Assembly (NCBI RefSeq): GCF_027853915.1
Contig: NZ_JAQGLA010000069.1
Location: 1 to 43,491 of the forward strand
From: Saccharopolyspora oryzae
GTDB taxonomy: Bacteria; Actinomycetota; Actinomycetes; Mycobacteriales; Pseudonocardiaceae
DNA length: 43,491 nucleotides
Direction of reading: 5' to 3'
Below, piece after piece: positions 1-8,700 of the stretch (positions within the stretch are counted from its first letter, which is position 1; each line of letters begins with the position of its first letter). Made by a program: the position numbers and the translations under genes. Below the pieces are notes generated by a model. That model was not told the origin of the DNA and ran no database searches. It saw only the letters and a program-made list of their open reading frames with translations.

Positions 1-24
1 GGGGGGGGGGGGGGCCCCCCCCCC
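1..24. other. G14C10 homopolymer block at window start
   Basis: Fourteen G are followed directly by ten C. The block could fold into a pure G:C hairpin, or it could be a sequencing or assembly edge artefact. No gene is visible in the first 135 bases apart from the repeat at 66-113. Confidence 0.6.
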
Positions 25-65
25 GCCGACGGCTGTGGACAACTGGCCCGGCCTGGGGAGAACTT

Positions 66-113
66 CCGCAATTTCAATGGAAATCAGACGTCCGATTTCC
101 ATTGAAATTGCGG
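66..113. repeat. Class A palindromic repeat (copy 1)
   Basis: Two perfect 20-bp arms (66-85 and 94-113) are separated by 8 bases that contain GACGTC, so the 48-bp element is almost wholly palindromic. Each arm holds a near-palindromic core, ATTTCAATGGAAAT at 71-84 and ATTTCCATTGAAAT at 95-108, starting 24 bp apart. It is markedly AT-rich against its surroundings. It lies just downstream of the mshB stop and could end that transcript. Related copies sit at 9320-9363 and 32576-32629. Confidence 0.85.
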
Positions 114-135
114 GAACACGGGCCCGGACGAACCG

Positions 136-978
136 TCAGGAGAGGCCGGCGAAGAGGTCCGGCTCCCAGTTGTTGGGGCCGACGCCGGGTCCCCGGTCGC
201 CCCGGACCAGGAGGTAGTGCTCCAGGGCGAACTCCGGGCGCAGGACCAGCTGGGCGAAGAACTCGCCGTCGTCGAGGTTGACCTGGCTGCGGTAGTGGCG
301 CAGCGCGGCGATCTTGGCCGAGTGGAAGTCGCGGCCGTCGACCATCGCGGTCAGCTCCTCGTCCGGCACCGTGTACGGCTCGAAGCCCTCGACGCCCGCT
401 TCCTCGACCCGCTTGAGGATCGAGCGCGGCAGCGTCGTCCAGTACACCTTCGGCACCTCCCACGGTTCGCCGAGTTCCGGGGCGTAGTCCGGGTCGGCGG
501 CCGGGTCGAGAGAGGTCATGACGGCGCGGTGCGCGGCGATGTGGTCCGGGTGCCCGTAACCGCCGTGCTCGTCGTAGGTGACCACCACGTGCGGCCGCTC
601 GGCGCGCAGGATCTCGACCATGGCGCGGGTGACCTCGGCCGGATCCGCCGCGGCGAACGCACCGGACGCGGTGTTGCCGTCCTCACCGGCCATCCCGCTG
701 TCCCGGAAGCGGCCCGGGCCGCCGAGCCAGTGGTGCCGGACCTCGCCGAACTCGGCCAGCGCCGCGCTGATCTCACCGCGCCGGTACTCCCCCAGCGCGT
801 CGGGGTTCCCGCGCAGGTGCGCGAGGTCGTCGGCGATGACCTCGCCGAGTTCACCGCTGGTGCAGGTCACCAGCGAAACCGAGGCGCCTTCCGCGCAGTA
901 GCGGGCCATGGTGGCGCCGGTGGCGGTGGCCTCGTCATCGGGATGGGCGTGCACCAGCAGAAGACGACGATCGTTCAT
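136..978 (-). CDS. mshB: N-acetyl-glucosaminyl-inositol deacetylase MshB
   Basis: Zinc-dependent LmbE/PIG-L family deacetylase of mycothiol biosynthesis. It removes the acetyl group from GlcNAc-inositol before cysteine ligation by MshC, in the cytoplasm. The 280-residue protein opens with the family motif AHPDDE (H12, D14, D15) and has GHPDH around residues 142-146, which supplies the third zinc ligand. The length and the C-terminal LVRGD segment match actinobacterial MshB. The ATG at 978 is used. It could be the related amidase Mca, but that enzyme is longer and diverges in the C-terminal half. It is transcribed alone, away from the exported hydrolase at 1121. Confidence 0.9.
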   Translation of the reverse strand: MNDRRLLLVHAHPDDEATATGATMARYCAEGASVSLVTCTSGELGEVIADDLAHLRGNPDALGEYRRGEISAALAEFGEVRHHWLGGPGRFRDSGMAGEDGNTASGAFAAADPAEVTRAMVEILRAERPHVVVTYDEHGGYGHPDHIAAHRAVMTSLDPAADPDYAPELGEPWEVPKVYWTTLPRSILKRVEEAGVEGFEPYTVPDEELTAMVDGRDFHSAKIAALRHYRSQVNLDDGEFFAQLVLRPEFALEHYLLVRGDRGPGVGPNNWEPDLFAGLS

Positions 979-1120
979 ATCTACCGAGCCTAGCCACCCC
1001 CACCGACAGCCGGCTCGAAACGTCCGGGCAATCGGGAAATTCGGACGATGTTCGCCCTCCGGTCAACGAAAACCCCACCGCCCCGCGTGAAGATCTTCAG
1101 GCGCAGACGAAGGAGGCGTT

Positions 1121-2035
1121 GTGTCAGGAGTTTCCCGACGAGGTGTGCTCGGACTGGCCGGAGCCGCTGCGGTCGCCGGTGCGTTCGGCACCGGTCAGGC
1201 GGCGGCCGCACCGGCGGGCGGGGCGCTGATCGGCCCGGCCGAAGGCCAGCAGCTGCACGTGATGACCTTCAACATCCGCACCGACACGAAGGCCGCTCCG
1301 CCGGACCCGGATTCGTGGCGCATCCGCCGCCCGATCCTCGCCGAGCTGATCGGCATCGAGCAGCCCACCGTGCTGGGCGTGCAGGAAGCGATGTTCAACC
1401 AGGTCAAGGACGTCCTGCAGGACGTCCCGCCGTTCTACGACTGGATCGGGCTGGGGCGCGAGGGCGGTGGCCGCGGCGAGTTCATGTCGATCTACTACGA
1501 CGCCCGCCGCCTGGAACCACTGGACTACGACCACTTCTGGCTCTCGGACACCCCATCGATGATCGGCTCGAAGTCCTGGGGCAACAACGTGATCCGGATG
1601 GTCACCTGGGTGCGCTTCCACGACCGCCGCAGCGGTCGCGAGTTCACCCACGTCAACACCCACTTCGACCACCAGTCGGAGCCGTCCCGCCAGCGCAGCG
1701 CGCAGCTGGTGGGCGAGCGCATCGCCGGGTTCGACGCCGGGCTGCCGGTGGTGCTCACCGGCGACTTCAACACCGCGGCGGGCAGCTCGGAGTCCTACCG
1801 GATCCTCACCGGCGGCGGCCTGGCCGACACCTGGACGACCGCGGACCGGCAGCTCACCCCGGCCTGGGGCACCTTCGCCGGGTACAAGGATCCGGTCGAG
1901 GGCAAGGACCGCATCGACTGGATCCTGCACAACGACAAGGTCTCGGTGCGTCGAGCGGCGATCAACGACTTCCGCCGCGACGGCTACTTCCCCTCCGACC
2001 ACCTCCCGGTCCAGGCCCTGGTCGACCTCACCTGA
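1121..2035 (+). CDS. Tat-exported endonuclease/exonuclease/phosphatase-family protein
   Basis: A 304-residue member of the EEP fold (DNase I, sphingomyelinase, inositol phosphatase-like). The N-terminus has a twin-arginine signal (SRRGVLGLAG, residues 5-14) followed by an Ala-rich cleavage region, so export is expected. The fold's landmarks are present: TFNIR (N51), VQE (E89), the HVNTHFDH region, LTGDFN, and a terminal SDHLPV (residues 292-297) with the catalytic Asp-His. GTG 1121 is preceded by AGGAGG at 1111-1116. The substrate cannot be told from sequence; sugar-phosphate, phosphodiester or nucleic-acid hydrolysis are all possible. Confidence 0.8.
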   Translation: MSGVSRRGVLGLAGAAAVAGAFGTGQAAAAPAGGALIGPAEGQQLHVMTFNIRTDTKAAPPDPDSWRIRRPILAELIGIEQPTVLGVQEAMFNQVKDVLQDVPPFYDWIGLGREGGGRGEFMSIYYDARRLEPLDYDHFWLSDTPSMIGSKSWGNNVIRMVTWVRFHDRRSGREFTHVNTHFDHQSEPSRQRSAQLVGERIAGFDAGLPVVLTGDFNTAAGSSESYRILTGGGLADTWTTADRQLTPAWGTFAGYKDPVEGKDRIDWILHNDKVSVRRAAINDFRRDGYFPSDHLPVQALVDLT

Positions 2036-2038
2036 TGC

Positions 2039-2084
2039 CCCGTGAGCACTTTCTGGTGCTATAGCAACAGAAAGTGCTCACGGG
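2039..2084. terminator. 46-bp near-perfect palindrome, bidirectional terminator (CGTGAG family copy 1)
   Basis: Left arm 2039-2055 and right arm 2068-2084 are perfect 17-bp complements. The centre is itself a palindrome, TGCTATAGCA at 2057-2066, leaving one G/A mismatch. It sits exactly between two convergent stops (2035 and 2086), the expected place for a terminator serving both strands. The arm sequence recurs at 5091-5138 and in altered form at 42248-42289, so it belongs to a dispersed family. Confidence 0.8.
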
Positions 2085-2085
2085 T

Positions 2086-3042
2086 CTACGGCGCCGGAAC
2101 GAGGGCGATCCAGACCTGGCCCGGTGCGAAGGGGATCGGGGTTCCGGTCGGCGTTGTGTAGGTGGTGCCGACTTCCGGGGCGGGGCGGTTCCAGCGGGCT
2201 TCGAAGGCCTGGCCGTCGCGGAGGACCACGGCGCGGCCCGATCCGACGGTCTCCGCGAACGGCGAGACGTTGCCGACCACGTCTTGGAACGGCGAGTCCG
2301 ACACCGGAACTTCTTGCAGCACAACGGTGCTCGCCGCGAGGCGTCCGCTGTCGGTCGCCACGTGCGGGCGGCCGTCCATCGACACCAACCACCGCTGATC
2401 CCCCGGCGACCAGCTGAAACCCACCCGCGCCGACCGGTATGCGACGTCCTCGCCGTTCGTCGGAACTCCACCGCTCGGAGCCGGCCCGAAGGTCAACGCG
2501 GCGCTCGGCGACCACCCCTCGCCCGGCGGCAGCGCGGGCGGCCGCACGTACAGGTTGTGCGGCGCCTGCCCCGGACCCCGGAAGAAGGCACCGGGCACCG
2601 ATGCCTGCGAGGCGCTGATCACCGGTGCCCGGTCGATCTCCGGCAGGAGTTCCGGCGCCGCGCCGGAGAACGCCAGCGCCGGACGTCCGAACTGCGGCAA
2701 CAGGCGCAGATCGGTCTGCCGAGCGCTGCGCACCGGCCCGACCACGGGCGGCTTCCGCGTGCCGAAAACCGCTATCAGCCTGCTGATTCCGGCTTCCACG
2801 GGTTCGACGTACACGACGTCGGCCGCGCCGATGCCGGTCGGCGGGCGGGCCGGTGGCGAGTTGTCCACCTTCACCGCGAGCACCGGCGGTCCGACCGGCG
2901 GCGGCGCGGGCGGTGGTGGTTCAGGTGGCGGCTGCGGTCGTGCGATCGGCACCGAGCTCGTCCCCGCTGGTTGCAGGGCCAATCCGCCGAGCAGCACGAC
3001 GACGGTGGCGACCAACGTGCCCAACGCGCGCAACCACCACAT
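2086..3042 (-). CDS. DUF3048 (YerB-type) extracytoplasmic protein
   Basis: The 318-residue protein has an N-terminal hydrophobic segment (LGTLVATVVVLLGGLAL), then a proline-rich linker, then DUF3048 landmarks: VKVDNSPPARP, GIGAADVVYVEPVEAGISRLIAVF and VGPVRSARQTDL, with a C-terminal YTTPTGTPIPFAPGQVWI segment. The family is exported and surface-associated, and its biochemical role is unknown. Start ATG 3042 is chosen because GGGGGAGGGG lies just upstream; in-frame starts at 3063 and 3102 lack this. It converges on the EEP-family gene across the palindrome at 2039-2084. Confidence 0.8.
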   Translation of the reverse strand: MWWLRALGTLVATVVVLLGGLALQPAGTSSVPIARPQPPPEPPPPAPPPVGPPVLAVKVDNSPPARPPTGIGAADVVYVEPVEAGISRLIAVFGTRKPPVVGPVRSARQTDLRLLPQFGRPALAFSGAAPELLPEIDRAPVISASQASVPGAFFRGPGQAPHNLYVRPPALPPGEGWSPSAALTFGPAPSGGVPTNGEDVAYRSARVGFSWSPGDQRWLVSMDGRPHVATDSGRLAASTVVLQEVPVSDSPFQDVVGNVSPFAETVGSGRAVVLRDGQAFEARWNRPAPEVGTTYTTPTGTPIPFAPGQVWIALVPAP

Positions 3043-3120
3043 CGCCCCTCCCCCGGCGGGCATCCCGGGGTGTAGCTTCGCCCGCCACCGCGGCGGCGAC
3101 AAGGGGCCGACTGGCGCAGT

Positions 3121-3690
3121 TCAGCGGTACGGACGCCGGATCCGCGCCTCCGCGCTCGCCCGCGCCCACCACACGAGCTGGTCCAGCAGCGCCTTCGCCG
3201 CAGCCGCCGGACCGGTGGTGTCCTCGGGGTTCCCCGCCGCGTCGAAGCACGCGCCGGCACCGTGGAAGCTGACCGTTTCGCGGACGGTCACCGCGTGCAG
3301 TTCGGCGAAGACTTGCCGCAGCTGCTCCACCGCCCGCAACCCACCGGAAATCCCGCCGTAGCTGACGAATCCGACGGGTTTGGTGTGCCACTCCGCGTTC
3401 GCCAGGTCGATGGCCGCCTTCAACGGCGCCGGGTAGCCGTGGTTGTACTCCGGCGTGATCACCACGAAGCCGTCGGCGGCGTCCAGCCGAGCGGTGAAAT
3501 CGCGCACCTGCGGGGTTTTCACCGAAGGCATCACCGCGGGCAGGTCGGCCTCGGCCAGGTCGATGAGGTCGACCTGCAGTTCCGGGTGCTGCCGGGCCTG
3601 CCCGGCGAACCAGTCGGCCACGGTCCGGGCGAACCGCCCCTCCCGGGTGCTGCCGACGATGATGCCCACGCGCAGTCGGGTCTCCGCCAT
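3121..3690 (-). CDS. NADPH-dependent FMN reductase / quinone reductase family
   Basis: A 189-residue flavodoxin-like oxidoreductase. The phosphate-binding loop GSTREGRF is near the N-terminus, and the classical PEYNHGYPAPLKAAID motif and YGGISGG loop follow, as in azoreductase/chromate-reductase-like FMN reductases. It should bind FMN and reduce quinones, flavin or similar acceptors in the cytoplasm. ATG 3690 is preferred over the upstream in-frame start at 3741 because GGAGGAC precedes it. It lies 34 bp downstream of the arylamine N-acetyltransferase on the same strand, so the two are probably co-transcribed. Confidence 0.85.
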   Translation of the reverse strand: MAETRLRVGIIVGSTREGRFARTVADWFAGQARQHPELQVDLIDLAEADLPAVMPSVKTPQVRDFTARLDAADGFVVITPEYNHGYPAPLKAAIDLANAEWHTKPVGFVSYGGISGGLRAVEQLRQVFAELHAVTVRETVSFHGAGACFDAAGNPEDTTGPAAAAKALLDQLVWWARASAEARIRRPYR

Positions 3691-3724
3691 CGTGTCCTCC
3701 ATGTGGATCGAGCTGTCCCGACCA

Positions 3725-4585
3725 TCATGGAACCTCGACATTACTTGAGGTCAACTCCTTCTCCACTGTGGATTCCGAAGCCCGCCGGAGCACCTCGACG
3801 TCCTCCTCCGGCAACGAGATCCCCAGCCCCCGCAGCACGTCCCCGAGCTGGTCGGGCGCCACCTCCTCGACCTCGACCTCGCCCGACGCGTGCTCCGCGG
3901 TGAGCTCGTCGCCGACCAGCTTGCGGCTCACCCCGGGCGCCAACCGGAACACCACCGGCTTGCCGACGAACGGCGACTTCGGGTGCGTCGCGACGTAGTG
4001 GTTCGCCACCTCGTAGTCCGAGAGCCGCTGCGGCTGCGCGTCGGAGGCGTGCAACTCCTCCCACCCGGACTCCCCGGCCTTCTGCAAGCTCCACAGTGGA
4101 CCCCGACGGACGATCCGGTGCCGCCAACCGGCCTGATCCACCTCCGCGCCGTCCTCGAGCGGCATCGGCGACAGCATTCCCGCGCCGAAGCCCACGTCCG
4201 CCAGGTAGTCCGCGCCGTCCACCCGGACGCGCAGCATCATGTGCGTCCGGTAGCCGGAGCCCTCGGCGTGGACCCGCGCCATCCGCCGCTCGACGTCGAA
4301 ACCCAGCCTCTCCAGCACCGCGGCGAACAGCAGCGCGTGCTCGAAGCAGTACCCGCCGCGCTTCCGGTGGACGAGCTTGTCGTTGATGGCGGCCAGTTCG
4401 ACCGCGGGATACCGCCCCAGGACGACGTCGAGGTTCTCGAACGGGATGGCCTGGACGTGCGCCTCGTGCAACGAGCGCAGCACCTCCGCCGACGGCCCCG
4501 CGACCGCCGGGTGCCCGATCCGCGCCAAGTAGTCGTCGAGGTCGACGTCGCCGATCCGCCATTCGTCATTCGCGTGCTTTCCCAT
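3725..4585 (-). CDS. nat: Arylamine N-acetyltransferase
   Basis: A 286-residue NAT-family enzyme that moves acetyl from acetyl-CoA to arylamines or hydrazines. The catalytic triad is visible: Cys80 in RGGYCFEH, His115 in YRTHMML and Asp130 in YLADVGFG. Length is normal for bacterial NATs. Start ATG 4585 (MGKHANDEW) is chosen; an in-frame TTG at 4600 is possible, and neither has a strong ribosome site. Homologues inside biosynthetic clusters act as amide synthases, but nothing here suggests such a cluster. It lies between a small GNAT gene and an FMN reductase, all on the minus strand. Confidence 0.88.
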   Translation of the reverse strand: MGKHANDEWRIGDVDLDDYLARIGHPAVAGPSAEVLRSLHEAHVQAIPFENLDVVLGRYPAVELAAINDKLVHRKRGGYCFEHALLFAAVLERLGFDVERRMARVHAEGSGYRTHMMLRVRVDGADYLADVGFGAGMLSPMPLEDGAEVDQAGWRHRIVRRGPLWSLQKAGESGWEELHASDAQPQRLSDYEVANHYVATHPKSPFVGKPVVFRLAPGVSRKLVGDELTAEHASGEVEVEEVAPDQLGDVLRGLGISLPEEDVEVLRRASESTVEKELTSSNVEVP

Positions 4586-4625
4586 GCACCCAACCTGCAA
4601 GCTCGAGCCCGCTGGAGGTCAAGCG

Positions 4626-4958
4626 TCAGTTGCGCAGGTGCTCGCACTCGTCGGGTTCGGCGCGCAGGTCGTCCAGGGAGTGCCAGAAGCCGAGCGCCTC
4701 GGTGGTCGGCTCGAACGGACCAGCGCTCCACCGGTAGTCCGACCACGAACTGCGCATCAGGCCGACGGCCAGGGTCGCCAGCCCGCGCCGGCGGCACCGC
4801 CGGTCGATGCGAACGTGCTCGAGCACGACGACCCGGCAATCGTGGCAGACCCGCAGCTCCAGCTCGCCCACGACGAGCCCGTCCAGCCGGATCTCGACGC
4901 CCGGCGGCCCAGCGGGCAGCAGCGCCGGAACCACGGCCAACTCCAGATCACCGACCAT
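4626..4958 (-). CDS. Small GNAT-family N-acetyltransferase
   Basis: A 110-residue protein. The segment VLEHVRIDRRCRRRGLATLAV carries the GNAT motif A (R-x-x-G-x-A) that holds acetyl-CoA, and TTEALGFWHSL resembles the later GNAT helix before the last strands. The N-terminal part is short for the family (usually 140-170 residues), so it is a minimal or slightly reduced domain. Its substrate is unknown. The stop is 40 bp upstream of the nat start, which suggests one operon. Confidence 0.6.
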   Translation of the reverse strand: MVGDLELAVVPALLPAGPPGVEIRLDGLVVGELELRVCHDCRVVVLEHVRIDRRCRRRGLATLAVGLMRSSWSDYRWSAGPFEPTTEALGFWHSLDDLRAEPDECEHLRN

Positions 4959-5090
4959 GGGCCCAGCATCGCGCGCCCGGACCGGTTTGTCCTGCTGGAA
5001 CGATCAGCGCCCCGAAGCCCGATCCGGTTCCCACCGCCGACCGCACCCAGTCCCAGAACTCGTCGCTGGTCCACATTTTCGCAGGTCACA

Positions 5091-5138
5091 GGCCGTGAGC
5101 ACTTTCTGGTGCCATGGCCCCGGAAAAGGCTCACGGGC
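5091..5138. terminator. CGTGAG-family hairpin (copy 2), overlapping the Lrp-gene stop
   Basis: Arms CCGTGAGC (5093-5100) and GCTCACGG (5129-5136) are perfect complements. The inner part shares the family's CACTTTCTGGTGC but its right side has drifted, so inner pairing is imperfect. The stop codon of the lrp-type gene (5131-5133) lies within the right arm. It probably terminates that gene before the GNAT-nat operon. Confidence 0.65.
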
Positions 5139-5586
5139 TCTTGACGCCGCGCTGCCAGGAGTCGAGGGCGATCAGCGTCTTGGTGCTGGTCACGCGGTGG
5201 CTGCGGCGGATCTCGTCGATGGTGCGCTGCAGGTGCGCCATGTCCCGCACCCGCATCCAGACCAGCGCGTCCGGATCGCCCGCGATGGTGAACACCGCCT
5301 GCGCCTCCGGCATCCGGGTGGTGGTCTGGACGATCTCGTCCACGTTGCTGGTGCCCAGGAAGCGCAGCTCGATGAAGGCCTCCACCGGCCAGCCGAGCTT
5401 GGCGTGGTCGAGCTGGACGGTGTAGCCGAGGATCACGCCGAGCTCCTGCAGCCGGTCGATCCGGCGCTTCACCGCCGCCGTCGACAGGGTCACCCGCGTG
5501 GCGATGTCCGACAGGGTGCGGCGAGCGTCCTCACGCAGCAGCGCCAGGATCTCGTGATCCGTCGCATCGAGCGTCTGATCGGCCAT
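5131..5586 (-). CDS. Lrp/AsnC-family transcriptional regulator
   Basis: A 151-residue regulator. The N-terminal winged helix-turn-helix (LDATDHEILALLREDARRTL through AVKRRIDRLQELGVI) is followed by the RAM/AsnC ligand-binding domain (AFIELRFLGTSNVDEI, VFTIAGDPDALVWMRV). The family senses amino acids or their keto acids as octamers. It is divergent from the indolepyruvate oxidoreductase at 5743, so it most likely controls that gene in response to an aromatic or branched-chain amino acid. ATG 5586 is used; an in-frame GTG at 5592 is also possible. Confidence 0.9.
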   Translation of the reverse strand: MADQTLDATDHEILALLREDARRTLSDIATRVTLSTAAVKRRIDRLQELGVILGYTVQLDHAKLGWPVEAFIELRFLGTSNVDEIVQTTTRMPEAQAVFTIAGDPDALVWMRVRDMAHLQRTIDEIRRSHRVTSTKTLIALDSWQRGVKSP

Positions 5587-5600
5587 GCGCACGGATGGTA

Positions 5601-5646
5601 CGCAAAATTCAGCGGTGCGGAAGGCTTGTATCGACCGAAGTTTGCA
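5601..5646. promoter_or_regulatory. Candidate Lrp operator between the divergent genes
   Basis: CGCAAAATTC (5601-5610) and GAAGTTTGCA (5637-5646) form an inverted repeat matching at 8 of 10 positions, with half-site starts 36 bp apart, in the 156-bp divergent gap. Lrp-family sites are often degenerate AT-rich inverted repeats near the regulator's own start. This is an inference from layout; no motif model was applied. Confidence 0.4.
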
Positions 5647-5742
5647 TGGTCGTCACCGTTTCGGGTCGCAGTGTTGTGCGTCACGCGGTTTTGGGTTGAA
5701 GTGGCGTCGATCACGACGCACCCCGGTGAGAAGGAGTTCGAC

Positions 5743-8700
5743 ATGGCCGCGTTCACGCTGGACGACCGCTACCTCCGGGATGCGGGCACGGTCTACGTGA
5801 CCGGGGTGCAGGCCCTGGTGCGGATGCTGTTCGACCGGATCCGCCTGGACCGCCGCGCGGGCTCCAACACCGCCGCGTTCGTCTCCGGCTACGAGGGTTC
5901 GCCGCTGGCCGGGTTCGACCTGGAGCTGGCCCGCCGCGCGAAGCTGCTCGCCGAGCACGACGTGGTGCACCGCCCCGGCCTGAACGAGGAACTGGCCGCG
6001 ACCTCGGTGCTGGGCAGCCAGCTCGCCGAGCGGCTCGGCACGCAGCGCCCGGACGGCGTCCTCGGCGTCTGGTACGGCAAGGCCCCCGGCCTGGACCGGG
6101 CCGGTGACGCGCTGCGGCACGCCAACATGGCAGGCACCGACCCCCGCGGCGGTGCGGTCGCGCTGGTCGGCGACGACCCGAACGCGAAGTCCTCCACCGT
6201 TCCGGCCCACTCCGAAGCCGCCCTCGCCGACCTGCAGATCCCCACGTTCTTCCCGGCGGATTCCCAGGACCTGCTGGACTTCGGGCGGCACGCGGTCGAG
6301 CTGTCCCGGGCGAGCGGCCTGTGGTCGGCGCTGAAGGTGGTCGCCAACGTCGCCGACGCGGCCGGGACCGCGGTCGTCACCCCGGACTGGACCCCGCCCG
6401 AAATGCGCCCGGAGGCCTACTCGCACCGCCCCAGCGCGCGACTGCTGGGCGCCGAGCTCGCCGGCCTGGAGAGCAGCCTGTACAACGTGCGGGTCCCGCT
6501 GGCGCTGGAGTACCTGCGGGCCAGCGGCGTCAACCGGATCACGCACTCCAGCAGCTCCGACCGGATCGGCATCGTGACCGCCGGGAAGTCCTACTTGGAC
6601 CTCCGCCAGGCGCTGCGCACCATCGGCCTCGAGGAGCAGGACCTCGCGCGCTTCGGCATCCGGCTGCTCAAGCTCGGCGCGATCCACCCGGTGGAGCCCA
6701 CCATCGTCCGGGAGTTCGCCGAGGGCCTGACCGAGATCGTGGTCGTCGAGGAGAAGCGGGCGTTCCTGGAGCCGGTGATCAAGGAGGTGCTCTACGGCTG
6801 TCCGGACGCGCCGCGGGTGCACGGCAAGAAGACGCCCGACGGGCGGACCCTGTTCACCGAGCTCGGCGAACTCGACCCGGACAAGATCGCCCGCGGCCTT
6901 GCCGACCGGCTGACCGCGCACGGCGAAATCCCGCAGATCGACGCCTGGCGCCAGCGCCGCCGCCGCGAGCGGATCTCGGTCCCGCTGCTGGCCCGCACGC
7001 CGTACTTCTGCTCCGGCTGCCCGCACAACTCCTCGACCAAGGTGCCCGACGGGACCGTGGTGGGCGCGGGCATCGGCTGCCACACGATGGCGCTGTTCAT
7101 GGACCCCGACCAGGTCGGCGACGTCGTCGGCATCACGCAGATGGGCGGCGAGGGCGCGCAGTGGATCGGCATGGCGCCGTTCGTCGGCACCGAGCACTTC
7201 GTGCAGAACATCGGTGACGGCACCTTCACCCACTCCGGCAGCCTGGCCGTGCGCGCGGCGGCCGCGGCCGGCGTGAACATCACCTACAAGCTGCTGCACA
7301 ACTCCGCGGTGGCGATGACCGGCGGGCAGGACGCGGTCGGCGCGCTGCCGGTCGGCAAGATCGCCGAACTCCTGCTGCTGGAAGGCGCTTCGAAGGTCGT
7401 CGTCACCAGCGATGCGCCGAAGCGGTTGACCGGCAAGCTCCCCCGCGGCGTGACCGTCCGCCACCGCGACGAAATGCTCGACGCGCAAGCGGAACTGGCG
7501 AAGGTACCGGGCGTCACGGTGCTCATCCACGACCAGGAGTGCGCGGCGGAGAAGCGCCGCAAGCGCCGTCGCGGCAAGCAGGAGACCCCGCCGGAGAAGG
7601 TGCTGATCAACGAGCGGGTGTGCGAGGGCTGCGGGGACTGCGGCGCGAAGTCCAACTGCCTGTCGGTGCAGCCGGTGTCCACCGAGTTCGGCCGCAAGAC
7701 CCGGATCCACCAGTCGTCCTGCAACGTCGACTACTCCTGCCTGTCCGGCGACTGCCCGTCGTTCCTGACGGTGGTGCCCAGCGGTCGCAAGAAGCGCCGC
7801 GAGATCAGCGAGCTGACGACCGGCGAGCTGCCCGAACCGCAGCGCGGCGACGACGACTTCACCGTCCGCATCACCGGCGTTGGCGGCACCGGCGTTGTCA
7901 CGGTGACCCAGATCCTGGCCACCGCCGCGGTGATCGACGGCCGCCAGGTGCGCACTCTGGACCAGATCGGTCTCGCGCAGAAGGGCGGCGCGGTCGTCTC
8001 CGACCTCAAGATCACCTCGGCGGTGGTCGAGCAGGCGGCGAAGCTGGCCGCCGGCGAGTGCGACCTCTACCTGGGCTGCGACCTGCTGGTTGCCGCCGAC
8101 CCGGTGCACCTGGCCGCGGCCGACGCGGACCGCACGACCGCGGTGGTGTCCACGACCGAGGTCCCGACCGGCCGGATGGTGGTGGACACCGAGGTCTCGT
8201 TCCCGCAGCAGTCCGGCATCCGCTCGACCCTCGACGACGCCACCGCCCGGGCCTACTACCTGGACGCGCGCGGCCTGGCGGAGGAGCTGTTCGACGACGA
8301 CCAGTTCGCCAACATCCTCCAGCTCGGCGCGGCCTACCAGTGCGGCGCGCTGCAGCTGTCGGCCGAGAGCATCGAGCAGGCGATCGAGCTCAACGGCGCC
8401 GCGGTGGCGGCCAACATCCAGGCGTTCCGCCGCGGCCGCCAGGCCATCGCCGACCCGGACGCGCTGCAGGCCGAGATCGCCCCGGCCCCGGTCGAAGCAC
8501 CGGCGCCGAGCCCGGCCGCGCAGCGGGTGCGGGCGATCGTGAAGGCGGCCGAGGGCTCGGAACTGGCCCGCCTGCTGGACATCCGGATCCCGGACCTCGT
8601 CGACTACCAGGACGAGGAGTACGCCCGGAGCTACGCGGAGTTCGTCGAGCGGGTGCGGCGCGAGAGCACTACCGCGGTGGCCGAGGCGGTGGCCCGCAAC

